Shown: piece by piece, positions 11,449 through 22,128 of the stretch
How positions within the stretch are numbered: the first letter of the stretch is position 1
How the letters are laid out: every line of letters begins with the position of its first letter
DNA from: Silene noctiflora
Taxonomy: Eukaryota; Streptophyta; Magnoliopsida; Caryophyllales; Caryophyllaceae
DNA: 64,000 nucleotides
NCBI GenBank assembly: GCA_009801015.1
Contig: VHZZ01000020.1
Location: 303,458 to 367,457 of the forward strand
Direction of reading: 5' to 3'
Program-made: the position numbers and the translations under genes
The notes under the pieces: generated by a model
Databases searched by the model: none
Seen by the model: only the letters and a program-made list of their open reading frames with translations
Told to the model about the DNA's origin: nothing

Positions 11449-11846
11449 CTTGAGTGTCGACCAATAGGAATAGAGCTTTGGTTTTTTGTGTTTTCAGGGA
11501 GGTATGTCATATACTCGTATAGTCAATCATATGTGTGTATAAAAATGAACCAATTTTTTTAGTCAAAACAAACAAATAAAATGAATATTTTATATATATT
11601 TGATCGAACTAGTTGCAAACATTTTTGGATTATTTTTTTTAATGCACTAATAGAAATTCACCTCTACATAAAAAATCGTACAAGATAGATTTTTAATAAT
11701 TTATTACAAGACATTTTTTTGTTCATTACATTATAATTTGTAAGCGTTCTATTTATAAACCATCTTATAAAAATTGTGAATATTTTACAATTTTTTGCAC
11801 CATTTTCAATTATAACATGATGTTGGTCTCTTAGTGTTTGATCGTT
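11449..11846. other. AT-rich intergenic DNA
   Basis: No gene or clear repeat is visible. The stretch lies between the H2A.W promoter and the left target-site duplication of a LINE insertion. Confidence 0.4.
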
Positions 11847-11856
11847 AAAGACTAAT

Positions 11857-12393
11857 ATACATTGGCATTCACCCCACACGGTTGGCTTATGTTAAACACG
11901 GATGGGGCTTCTTGAGGGAACCCTGGCCCTACGGGCTGTGGCGGCATCATTCGGGACGAGACTGGAAACTTCATAAGCGCGTATTCCTTTTCTTGTGGAG
12001 TTTGTAATTCAATGAGAGCGGAGGTGCGAGCCCTAGTAGTAGGCCTTGAGCATGCCAGGCAGATTGATAATTCATCATGTGTCAGCTTCATCCGTCATGA
12101 ACAACTCTTGAGCAATAGCCTCCGTCCCCTGGTCCAACATTGTATTGTTTTAACCAGACTCGAAGGATGGACAGTAAATATTGACCATGTTTTCCGTGAA
12201 GCGAATAGAGCTGCTGATTGGTTAGCCAATGAAGGGGTTAATTCCAGCCCTACTACTTTCTTTTATGATCAGCCTCTGAATGGTCTAAGAACGATTCTTC
12301 GTGAGGATGCGCTCGGGGTTGCTATTCCCCGTATTGATCCTATGTAATGTTTCTCTTGTATCGGGGCTTAGCCCCGCTTTCGCACCAAAAAAA
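11857..12393 (+). mobile_element. 5'-truncated L1-type LINE, RNase H end with poly(A)
   Basis: A 537-bp 3' fragment of a plant non-LTR retrotransposon. It encodes the RNase H-like domain seen at the end of plant L1 ORF2: LMLNTDGAS, GNPGPTGCGGIIRDETGNF, then SMRAEVRALVVGLEHARQI and FREANRAADWLANEG, ending at TAA near 12347. One in-frame TGA, apparently from CGA, interrupts it just after GAS. The 3' end is a poly(A) run at 12387-12396. A 10-bp target-site duplication, aaagactaat, flanks it at 11847-11856 and 12394-12403, so truncation happened at insertion. It is not a host RNase H gene. Confidence 0.85.
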
Positions 12394-12403
12394 AAAGACT
12401 AAT

Positions 12404-12717
12404 TTATGAATTGAACTAGCAAACTATTTCAAATTGTACCTCTGCTTTTTTTTTTACTTAATGGTATACCGTAACTTTAATTATATTTGTTGCTACCATG
12501 ACTTTATTGATAATCTTCATTGACTTTATCACCTAGTTGATTGAATAAAATACTAATTATCCGGTTGATTACTCATTAACATATTCATTCACATATTTTT
12601 AATCAAAGAAATATAATATATAAATTAAACACGGTATTCATGGTAAAAGAGCGGTATAAGAGGCATAGGGAAATAGCACTGTGAAGATGAGGTAGTAATT
12701 AATTGGGTCTTGAAGTA
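12404..12717. other. AT-rich intergenic DNA
   Basis: About 310 bases between the LINE and the next MITE. No gene, repeat or structure is recognised. Confidence 0.4.
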
Positions 12718-13463
12718 CAATTAGTCTCCCTTGTGACATGCATTATCCGTCACAAGGGAGAGACGGAACAAATACCTACCATATTATGTTAATATGGGTA
12801 CAAGTGGGTCATTTTATATATTAATATATTAAAAACTGATTTGACAATACACAATAAAAAATAGAAAAATGAGGGATTTCCCCATGCAAACACATGTTGT
12901 TTAGTTAGGTCACTTATTTACTCTTCTTCTTATAATGATAACAAAATTCTATAAACATGGTCACGTATGAATATGTGTTATAATGTTACCAGTTTAGTTG
13001 GAAATGTAACCATATTAAAGAGTCGTAAAAAGGGAACAAATATGAACTCAGATAGTCACAATGCAAAGAAGGTGATTTGTGTAAAAATGACAGCATCTTA
13101 GTCTGAAATGTAACCATAATAACAATTATTTCTTTTGCAAATGAAATACTCTTATAATGATAACAAAATTGCATAAACATGGTCGCATATGAGTATGTGT
13201 TATAATGTTACCAACTTAGTTGGAAATGTAACCACGTTGAACAGTGCAAAATAAGAAAATATATTAACTCAAGTCAAATTAGTATTTAATGCTCTTGTCC
13301 CTACACATTAAAATAATATTATATAGTACTCCCTACAAATTCTATAAATAATAAACAAAACACACAAAATGGCCCACTTGTATCCATATTGACAGAATTT
13401 GGTATGTATCCGCTCCGTCTCTTCCTTATGACGGATAGTGCATGTCACAAATGAGAATTTGTG
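12718..13463. mobile_element. 746-bp MULE-type element with ~100-bp inverted repeats
   Basis: The left arm (cttgtgacatgcattatccg and on to about 12830) is matched by the reverse complement of the right arm (tttgtgacatgcactatccg, from 13463 down to about 13330). The arms include a shared phrase around gatacaagtgggccatttt. Borders show an imperfect 9-bp duplication, cttgaagta and attggagta (7 of 9). No coding capacity is seen inside. It belongs to the same end-family as the 50-bp element at 2.9 kb. The interior holds a second repeat of about 60 bases (ggaaatgtaaccat units, 12997-13230). Confidence 0.65.
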
Positions 13464-13523
13464 ATTGGAGTATAGGTTTCAATAGTCTAAGAGGAAGTAG
13501 TTTGTGCAAGCGCAATAATACTA

Positions 13524-13778
13524 CTCTATTCGATCAACACAAATGGTAACACTCAATTTTTGGCACTATTCATGATCATAGGGAATATTTGATATTATTC
13601 TTAATCTATAAGACAAAATATAGTCATGTGAGATATTGTTTGATTCATCGTCATGAATGCTATAAAAATATCAATTTTTATAACTTTTAATGTGTAACTA
13701 AAGATATTCACGTTGCAAAACATATCTCGGCAAATGTGATAAAGCAAGTGTTACCATTTTTGTGGATCGGATGAAGTG
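13524..13778. mobile_element. Stowaway-like MITE
   Basis: A 255-bp element with inverted ends. The left is ctctattcgatcaacacaaa followed by tggtaacact; the right, read in reverse, is cacttcatccgatccacaaa followed by aatggtaacact. TA lies at both borders. No coding capacity. Confidence 0.65.
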
Positions 13779-13829
13779 TAAATTAAGAAAATAATATAAC
13801 TAGTAAGAGATGAGGTAAAAGAGGTGGAA

Positions 13830-15420
13830 TTATGTGAAACTTTACAGTGGCTAAATGATGCGGTCATTATTTACGCACTTTTAACCCCTTAACTAACTCC
13901 ATTTTGCATGTTATTTTGGTCTTTTGCAGTCATTTTCCTAGTGAATTGCTTCCTATTTACTCCCCTAAAGCATTTATATATGTTTTGTAGGAGATGAGGT
14001 AAAAGAGGCGGAATTCCTTTCTTTCGCGCACATTTGGGAGTTATTTGACGACATTAGAGGATTAACATGAAGAAGAGACGAGAATGACGACCCGATGTGG
14101 ACCAAGCCGCCCGTGCGTTGTGATTTTGAGGCGGCGACACTTCTCCCACGGAAAATGAAGCATCTACTCCCAAGGACATTAGATACAAAATTTATGAGGG
14201 ATATATGGAAGCCCTTTTGATAACAAGTCATTCCCAAATAATCGTGGAGCCACTAGAAAGCCAAGAGTAGGAAACTGAAGCCTGTCCCGCTTGAGATAGG
14301 AACAACGCTCGGGAATCCGTTCGAGATTATTTTATCCCGCTCGAGTTGTTGCCCAGTATCAGCCCAAAAATGCTCAACTCGCCCGATTTGGCCTCATATC
14401 GAGTAAGGCACTAATCCACTTCTTATTTTCCACATTTCCTTAATATAACCTTCCTAAACCTAATCTTGTACTTACTATAAATACCTCATTTGTGATAATT
14501 TGAGGATAATGCCTTCTTAGAATAGATTAATCTCCTTATTAGTTTAGATTTAAATATATTAAACTAGACTTAATCTTTCCATACAAATTACATTAATCGT
14601 TCAACAATTGTTCTTGCAATTTACACTTTCAATAGTTTATACATTTGGATCCCTTGGGTTTGTATTTGAAAACTAAGCGACGTATCTCCATCTTTATACA
14701 GGGACCCTCCTTTATTTATATTCATCTTTACTTTTCAAGTTGGTACATTATTATCTTTTACTAATCCTTTGTTAATTCCTTTACTTATTCATCATGTTTA
14801 GCATTGTTACGATGCATGACACCATTGTTGACATGTTAATCATGATGTGTGGTGAGCAGTCTTTTAGTTAGGGTTAATGGGAGATTACGAGATGATTAAG
14901 GGTAAATTTATGCTTAATGAGTCTATATTAATGATTGAATGTGGTTTCAACTAGTGCATATGTTATGTTCGATGAAATGTTTGATTAGCAACGTAGGATG
15001 ATTCTCTACCTATTCAACTTCTCCTATAAGATCGAGAACCTTATAAGTAGTTAGATCATGCATGATGTTGGTAGGGAGATCGGGTGTACGTGAGAGCTAA
15101 CCGGCTCAACTTAGGTGGAACCGTAAGATTGAGAGCCCCGGTTCTAACCCGACTACACTTTGATTGATTTTAGACTCGTATATGCCTTTGTTCTCCCCTA
15201 TGATCCCATGACACCTAATACTATTATTCACTAGTTTACATCTCTACTTGATTACTTGTTTTTGTTTTCCTTGTTATTTACTTGCTTTTTATTAGTTTAG
15301 ACCATAAACCCAAATCAATTGTGACAACTTTAGCACAACTAAAATTAGATTGAACAATTTAGATACCCCCGTTCTTTGGGTTCGGCCTCTACTTACTTGC
15401 TATCCTTGTTAGTTGAAATA
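13830..15420 (+). mobile_element. Fossil LTR-retrotransposon DNA, probably a Ty3/gypsy LTR
   Basis: Non-coding, LTR-like DNA: a promoter-like stretch with a TATA box (tataaatacc near 14477), pyrimidine-rich tracts, and later phrases such as ttctttgggttcggcctcta that are typical of long LTRs and leader regions of Athila/Tat-type gypsy elements. A short phrase (gagatgaggtaaaagaggyg) occurs at both 13806 and 13990. It is an old, partial, non-functional relic. Family and borders are uncertain and age cannot be estimated because only one LTR is seen. Confidence 0.4.
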
Positions 15421-15429
15421 TAAATATTG

Positions 15430-15850
15430 TTTGATGATTTAACGACACACGGTTTATATACAAACCTACGCATACAACCCTAGCTACAAATATGGTAAAC
15501 TTATTATACGCTCTATCTTTACATTAATACAACATTTCCTACATACAATATCCCAAAAATTCCATAATATATTTCCATATTCCCCCTCAAGTTTGAAGTG
15601 TGGGGTTGTAACTTCCCAACTCGACGAGAACACTAAGGAAATGATCGCGTCCCAAAGCTTTGGTGAATATATCGGCTACTTGCTCCTTGGTACTTAAGTG
15701 TGATGTCGCAATTGTTCAATTGACCAAGAGTTGTCGTACAAAATGGCAATCTATCTCAATATGCTCCGTCCGATCATGAAATACTTGATTCTCCGCTTTA
15801 TGAATTGCTTCCTGATTATTCCAAATATCCCATAATATATTTCCATACCC
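15430..15850 (-). mobile_element. Ty1/copia fossil: RNase H end, polypurine tract, LTR start
   Basis: On the minus strand, 15830-15600 reads as the end of a copia polyprotein (HIEIDCHFVRQLL and KEQVADIFTKALGRDHF), followed by a polypurine tract (ttgaggggg near 15590) and the beginning of an LTR (tatggaaatatattatgg) running down towards about 15430. The same LTR-start phrase recurs at about 15820-15845, so a second LTR edge lies on the other side. The copy is a broken fragment. Confidence 0.7.
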
Positions 15851-17245
15851 TCAAGCGATCTTATATATGTTTGGTTCATACTAATACAGATCTTTTGCAA
15901 TGCATGCAATGGTTTATATAGATACAATGCATTTTTTATTTTTATTTTATTTTATCATCAAATTTATTAATCTATTAATATATGCAAATTAAAGAGTTTT
16001 AAGTTTTTTAATATTCCAATCCAAATGATTAGCCTCATATGTATCCCAATAAATCTATACAATAAACTAGAAAATTAGGTCCGATTCTAATTAAGTTATC
16101 GTTTTAGGCAATTTTTTTTTGGGTATTATAAGGCAATATCTGGAAATCAACAGATTACTTTTAGCGTAAACAGATTATATATACCATATTTTATTAAAAA
16201 TTTGACCAACATATTTCAATTAGCAAAATTCGATAATTTGTGTGATAATTAACCGATAAAAATTAATACTCCCTCCAAGTCTCTCATTTGTTTCGCTCTT
16301 TTGGGCATAAGAATTAAGGGAATCAATTTGGACTACGCAATAAACATGACTCCACATATAAATGATTTTTGACCGCACAAAGTTGTCCAAAAAAAAGAAA
16401 GAGGAAATAAAAGATGACTTTAATGGAAAAGGAAAGGGGGAACAAATGAGAGATTTGTAGAATTGTAGGGAATAATATTTTTTTTAATAACATGCCAATC
16501 AATATTTAAGGTAACCAACTTGTTCTAAAATGGCATATTGACCATCAATATCACTAAAATTAGCATATTAATTGATTAAACATGCAAAAAGCCTTCTATG
16601 TGAATAATAAAAAAATCCTCGAGCATATGCCAAACCAACTCATAACAACCTCGACCCACTACAATCCTTTATTGATGATTACCTTTTCTACCAAACCGAC
16701 ATTCAACCCCACTGCCGAGTAACGCAATCCTTGAAAAAAATATTGGGAATAACATTTTAAATCATGGTTGTTGTATTTGGGCTATGTTTTTCGAATGGGT
16801 TGATGTTCTTTATTTGTGTTTAAGCGAGTTTTTAGGTGCAAGGGTGATTTCAGGGTCGGCGGTAGCGGTAGACAACAATGTAGTTTGTGTCGGCAATAGT
16901 ATTAGGAGTTGTAAATATGTAATTAACATTCATTTGCACATGAGTGGTAAGACCTCTCATCTCTTAAATAAATATTGTTCGCCACCAACACATAAAATAA
17001 ACTAAGCCAAGCTACATATTAATTGTAATTTGGACTACAAATATACAATTAGATGGATGCACTTGGACAGTCTTGCTTACAACACTGATCGACACTCAAT
17101 TCCAAAAGCATCCCAATAGCAAATAATTATTTATCATTTATAAATTTACTTCAATAAACTTTCATAATTATTAAGGACAACTTAGTGGTCTCCCCCCATA
17201 TTTTGAAAAAAACATGTATATGTATAGTAAAAGTGTTGTGAAATA
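15851..17245. other. AT-rich intergenic DNA with a Stowaway-like relic
   Basis: No gene is seen. At about 16270-16460 a Stowaway-like relic has the ends ctccctccaagtctctcatt and ggggaacaaatgagagattt facing each other. The remainder is AT-rich with no structure I can name. Confidence 0.45.
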
Positions 17246-17252
17246 ACAAATA

Positions 17253-17644
17253 CAGAAAATGCACGCGGTGTCCTTGAGGTTTGCTATTTTGACCGAAATA
17301 CCCAATTTTTTTATCCGGAAAACTTTAAGAGGCCATAACTCGTGTTTACGAGTTCAGAAAGTGATAATTTTTTTTTTCAAATTGATCATCTTTCCGAGAT
17401 ATGGTCACTCAAAGTTTGTTCAGTCAAAAAAACTTTCACACGCAATAACTCCAAGCCACGAAATCTAAATACGATAATTTTTTTTTGAAATCGTAGTTCT
17501 CGGAAAGATGACCGATTTGAAAAAAAAATATATCACTTTCAGAAATCGTAAGCACGAGTTATGGCCTCTTAAAGTTTCCCGGATAAAAAAATTGGGTATT
17601 TCGGACAAAATATCAAACCTCAAGGACACCGCGTGGATTATCCC
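17253..17644. mobile_element. 392-bp Mutator-like foldback MITE
   Basis: Nearly the whole element is an inverted repeat. The left arm, from cagaaaatgcacgcggtg at 17253 to about 17400, pairs with the right arm that runs backwards from 17644 (gggataatccacgcggtg). A perfect 9-bp duplication, taacaaata, flanks it at 17244-17252 and 17645-17653. Long inverted repeats with a 9-bp duplication are the Mutator/MULE signature. The two short ORFs on opposite strands are the same arm read twice and are not genes. Confidence 0.9.
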
Positions 17645-17653
17645 TAACAAATA

Positions 17654-18374
17654 ACCATTAATGTGGACAACATGACACGTAAAAAAATTACAAACCTAAC
17701 ATGTCACTTTGTACATGAACCATCCAACCCTTAAACCATCCATGAAATGAGTGAGCATTTGTTAATACAACAATCAAAGTCTATATGTATTACCAATGTA
17801 TTCATATAATACGGTCACCAATTATAAATTAACCAAACACACCACTTTCTGTTAATGAGCATATTTTAATTGGTATGAGAGTTTAATACGTCAATCAAGA
17901 TTAACATGTAAGACATCCACAAGAGAAAGTCATATCGTGAATGACATTGCCCACAACAACTAACCTAACAGGCAAGACAACTACGACAAACACTTAACAA
18001 AGACAACCACACACAACACATAAGCCATAAGGGAATAAAGACGATGACATTCATGTCCAAGTCTCTCGAGGTGGTTTGAAAGACGGTGGTTTCAACTTAC
18101 CTCTATCATTCGAAAGGATGAGATAGGTTGGTCCTACCTTAGGGGATCAATCTAGTTTTATTTCCTTATAAAAAAATAAATAAAAAAAATAAAAAAAATA
18201 ACGCGTGCTCACCAATGCAACCAATATGATAAGGTTGGTAAAGCATATATGTTGGCAAGAGAGGTGGTTATACTTTAAAGTTGTTGATCAATCTGCGTAT
18301 TTTTATTTATTATCCGTTCATAATTTATTCTGTCTTCTTTTTCCGACCCCTACTTATTTCATTTCTCGGCTAAA
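17654..18374. other. Intergenic DNA
   Basis: No gene is recognised. The stretch has an A-rich low-complexity run at 18170-18200 and lies between two foldback elements. Confidence 0.4.
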
Positions 18375-19285
18375 CCACCAGATTGGTAAAAAAAGTAGGG
18401 GTTGTTGGACAGATTGGTAAAAAAAGTTTTAGTTTGGACAAATTGGTAAAAAAAAAAAAATAGGGTAGGACAAATTGGTAAAAAAAGTAGGGTTTTGTTC
18501 CATGTTGATTAAAAACAAAAGTTAAGTAATATTTAAGTTAAAATTAAAGTAATTATTCTTAATCAACATTGGCTAATTTTTGTACTTTTTTTTTTTCATT
18601 TTCGAGTTTGTCCTACTTGGACCCGATAAGATCTTAAAAAAAACGGTATCGCGTTTACGGAAATATGTATCTTATGTACGAAAACTTGTATAATCTAAAT
18701 CAACTTCATATATCAAAATCGTTGTATATGTTTTCTCACCGCTAACACTCGTAATAAATAGATTTGATTTAGCTCGATACATGATCATACAAGTCGATTT
18801 AGACTACAATGTAGTAAATGTAGTTTCAAGTGAATAGAAATTCAAGTTGAAGATATATACTCCCCTCCTATTAACTATATTTTTCCCTATTTCCTTTTTC
18901 GGATTATTCGGGTTTTCTTCCCTATTTCCTTTTTTGGGTTGATTTGTGTGGTCCAAATTCATTTACATGTGGGGTAGTGTGTTTTGTGTGGTCCAAATCC
19001 ACTTTCTTATTTCTTATGATAAAAGGAAAGATGAATATATAGTGAATAGGAGGGAGTATTAAGCATTGGAAAAAAATTTACATATATTATTGACCAATTA
19101 TTTATTCATAAAAAATATTTTAATATTCATTTATTTTTTTATTTGCTCTAAATATCACTTAATTAACTTTTTTTAACCAATTTGTCCTATACCCACGTTT
19201 TTTTTACCAATTCGTCCCAACTGAGACTTTTTTTTACCAATCTGTCTAACAACCCTTACTTTTTTTACCAATTTGTTAATTTGAA
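18375..19285. mobile_element. Foldback element with tandem-repeat inverted ends
   Basis: Both ends consist of three to four direct copies of a unit of about 30 bases built on attggtaaaaaaagt. The left end at 18379-18490 reads forwards. The right end at 19165-19283 is its reverse complement, including the shared phrase agggttgtt and gacagattgg. The roughly 670 bases between are non-coding and contain a nested MITE at 18860-19056. I could not find a convincing target-site duplication, so the superfamily is open. Confidence 0.6.
18860..19056. mobile_element. Stowaway MITE nested in the foldback element
   Basis: A 197-bp element with ends ctcccctcctattaactata and atatagtgaataggagggag, both flanked by TA. 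Its position inside the larger foldback element shows that it is the younger insertion. Confidence 0.75.
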
Positions 19286-19348
19286 TTGGCCTTCATTTCT
19301 CATACCCTTTTCCGAACCAAACACCCCATCTTAGTTCCTAATTCATTA

Positions 19349-19531
19349 CAATAAGTCTCCATTGTGACGGGTATATCCATCACAAGCTTATGACGGGTCA
19401 AGTATCTCTCACTTGTGTAGATAAGACAAGTCCAGGGAATCACAAAGTGTTTGTCTTTACCTACTCAAGTGGGTATATTTGACCCGTCACAAACTTGTGA
19501 CGGATACGTCCGTCAAAAATGAGAATTTGGG
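19349..19531. mobile_element. 183-bp MULE-type MITE (AGTCTC..GACGG family)
   Basis: The ends caataagtctccattgtgac and, in reverse, cccaaattctcatttttgac open long inverted arms that cover most of the element. A perfect 9-bp duplication, aattcatta, lies at 19340-19348 and 19532-19540. This is the best-bounded member of the family. Confidence 0.88.
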
Positions 19532-19926
19532 AATTCATTAAACCTATCTATGTATTTGGTTTCTAATTATGCACCTTAACAACACACGTGGTAGAGAATG
19601 AGTAGTAGATCCGTCTTTTCTCTATCTCACCGTTGTCAAGCATATGCAAAACCATCATTCATTCATTGATCGACATAATAAGTCACTCTCTCTTTCAAGT
19701 TAAAGGGTAGCTTTAATAAGGGCAAAACCGTCATTACCTATTCACCGAATTCATTCTCTTGAGCCTCTCAAATTCTCAACCTTTGCTTTTAAAATGCCTT
19801 TCATATTCTTCCTTCCTCTTTACACTTTCCATTTTCCCAACCATTCTCTATTTACACTCTCTTAATAATAATAATAATCTTCTCATTTCCATTTTCTTTT
19901 CAAACTCTCATATCTCAAATTTCACC

Positions 19927-22128
19927 ATGGTAAAATTAATCATCTCTTTTTCCATTTCTTGCTTGTGTTTTTACTGTTATGATTACTATGTTTTTACTGT
20001 GGATTTATGGTTTTTTTTTACGTTAATTTGGTGTAATTTAGCTATAGATTTGTTCAGATCTACCTAAGTTTTGCTTGATTTTTTACCTGTAGGTGGATCA
20101 TGCAATTAGTACTCCCTCCGTCTCAATCATTTGTTTACCTTTGTTTAAAAATACCCCTCGTAAATAATAAAAAAGGTAAACAAATAATTGAGACGGTGGG
20201 AGTATTTAATTAATGATTTAATCGATTGAATATTGATCTGTTAGGATAAGTTGAGAAGAGTATAGTTTAAGATCTTAATTGTATAGGAGGGTTAAATAAG
20301 TAGAAAGGCTGGTGATCGTTTAGGACATCGAGTGATTTTTTATTCTGGGTTCAAATGAGCGCACTATGTCGCGGGTGAGAATCGAACCCCCAACTTCATG
20401 GTGGAGGTAAGAGACTCTTACCACTTGAGCTAGCTCTTGTTCTCACATCGAGTGATTATGGGATCATATGGCTTGAAAAATGAACGATTTCCGTATAATA
20501 TTGGTGTTTTGGAATTGTAATTATGGTAAGCTGGATCATTACTCTGAAATTGTTATGAATCCGCTTTTACCCTGGAGAGGATTTGATGTATCTTAGAGCG
20601 TTTGCGATTGTATGTACCTTTATTGTTTCCAGATGATTAGTTACAATTTATGGGTAAGTGGTTAATCTATGGTGGGGAATTGCAGATTTTGAGCGTCAAA
20701 TATGCTAGTGTGTTTGCCAATGTTTTGCGAGTCCTTGAGGATGCATAATTCACTTTAAAAACCCCTTCTGATACTGAAATAACTGAAACCTTTGGGCGCC
20801 AGAGTGAAATCAGGCCAAATCTCAGAGTTTGCGGTTGATGGAGATGAGAAAATTTTACGTCCTTTCAAACAATTATCAGTGTCCAAACTTGCCATACTCA
20901 AGGAATATTTTAACTTTGGTCCATTAGGTTTGAGTTAATGTCACGTTGATGACTCGAATTTAACATATTTTCCATTTGGGTGACCATCTAGTGGAACTAA
21001 ACAATCACTAAAACTGTGACGTCATCTTTGCTAAGGGTTGCTGGTAGCTTGTGTAGGCAATTTTGCTATCCCCGTTTTGATCTTGGTTATCTTTGTTTTG
21101 TGGAATCTACAGGCCAATGCGGCGTCTGGAATTGCTGTGCACGATGACTGCAAGCTGAACTTTTTGGATCTGAAAGCCAAGCGCACATACCGTTTCATTG
21201 TTTTTAAGGTTGAGATGGATAAGAAGCAGGTAGTTGTTGAGAAGTTGGGGAAGCCAAATGAAACCTATGGAGACTTCACTGCATCCCTTCCAGCTGATGA
21301 ATGTCGTTATGCTGTTTTTGATTTTGATTTCGTGACCGAGGAGAACTGCCAGAAGAGCAAGATCTTTTTCGTTGCATGGTATACCTTGCCTTCTTTACTT
21401 ACTCTACCTGATTTGTCATACTTATCTTGGAGTTATCTTAATCATCAACACTTCTCTGTTGGGTGGTCCATCAATATATTTATGTCCCATTCATCAATCC
21501 ACGACGTTTAATTCACAACTCGTAATTTTTTTACTTTGACTTTATCAGCAACCTAAATCACTGTACTCGATCACATTCTACCATATTTGAATCCAGGACT
21601 AAAACTTAAAAGCAAATAGCGACAATTTTTTGCATGGCCAATAAGAGCCCGCCATTTGACAGGTTGCTTTGCTACTTTTGACTCTGTGTCCGACTCTCGA
21701 GCTATGTTACTCCGACTCTTCTAATTCCCTCGCGTACCCGTGTCCGACACTCGACACTCGGACGTGGGTATGACACTTGGACACCTCATTTTGAACCAAA
21801 ATATGCATATTTTTCATAAAAATAGCGGAGTCCGACAGCTCTAGAGTCTCAACCATGGTTGGTTGAATGACCCTTGCATGAGTTGCCACACCCAGTTCTA
21901 TTATTTTTTTTCTTACGCCTTGATTTCTGTCGCAATTGATAAATGTAACCTAACTGTAGTTTGTGTGACCTATGAAGGTCTCCCGACACAGCGAAGGTGA
22001 AAAGCAAAATGATTTATGCAAGCTCAAAGGACCGATTCAAGAGGGAACTTGATGGGATTCAGGTGGAGCTGCAAGCAACTGATCCTTCCGAGATGGATCT
22101 CGACGTGTTCAATAGCCGTGTCCGTTGA
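19927..22128 (+). CDS. Actin-depolymerizing factor (ADF/cofilin)
   Basis: Three exons: 19927-19929 (the ATG alone), 21113-21378 and 21978-22128, joining to 139 residues, the standard plant ADF length. An initiator ATG separated from the rest by an intron is a hallmark of plant ADF genes, here ATG|GTAAAA. The protein begins [20 protein letters not shown], with the Ser6 that is regulated by phosphorylation in plant ADFs. It contains the core [20 protein letters not shown] and the actin-binding helix around [19 protein letters not shown], and ends VFNSRVR. ADF severs and depolymerises filamentous actin in cytoplasm and nucleus. Intron 1 carries a Stowaway MITE and a SINE; intron 2 carries a foldback repeat related to one at 39.1 kb. 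Confidence 0.96.
20112..20202. mobile_element. Stowaway MITE in ADF intron 1
   Basis: A 91-bp element with the classic end ctccctccgtctcaatcatt and its inverted partner (aataattgagacggtgggag), with TA on both sides at 20110-20111 and 20203-20204. It is the best-preserved member of the most common MITE family in this window. Confidence 0.9.
20338..20444 (-). mobile_element. Short tRNA-derived SINE in ADF intron 1
   Basis: Read on the minus strand, a 107-base unit has an A box (tagctcaagtgg) and a B box (ggttcgattctc) spaced as in a tRNA-type Pol III promoter, a short unrelated 3' part, and an A-rich tail (aataaaaa). A perfect 13-bp target-site duplication, acatcgagtgatt, lies at 20325-20337 and 20445-20457. 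The duplication and tail show that it arrived by retroposition and is not a functional tRNA gene. Confidence 0.9.
21690..21860. repeat. Foldback repeat of the GTTACTCCGACAC family, diverged copy
   Basis: The sequence tatgttactccgactctt and the following CGACACTCGACACT-rich stretch match the repeat at 39110-39282 in a phosducin-like gene intron. The shared interior is around tttgaaccaaaatatgcat. This copy lacks a clear right end. Confidence 0.5.

Noticed and set aside
12012-12347. Host RNase H-like protein gene of 111 residues
   Set aside because: It is the end of a LINE ORF2, bounded by a target-site duplication and poly(A).
17259-17650. Two similar ORFs of 69 and 61 residues on opposite strands
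   Set aside because: They are the same inverted-repeat arm of a MULE foldback MITE read from both sides.
20355-20444. tRNA gene on the minus strand
   Set aside because: Boxes A and B are present, but a 13-bp target duplication, an A-rich tail and a degenerate cloverleaf show that it is a SINE.
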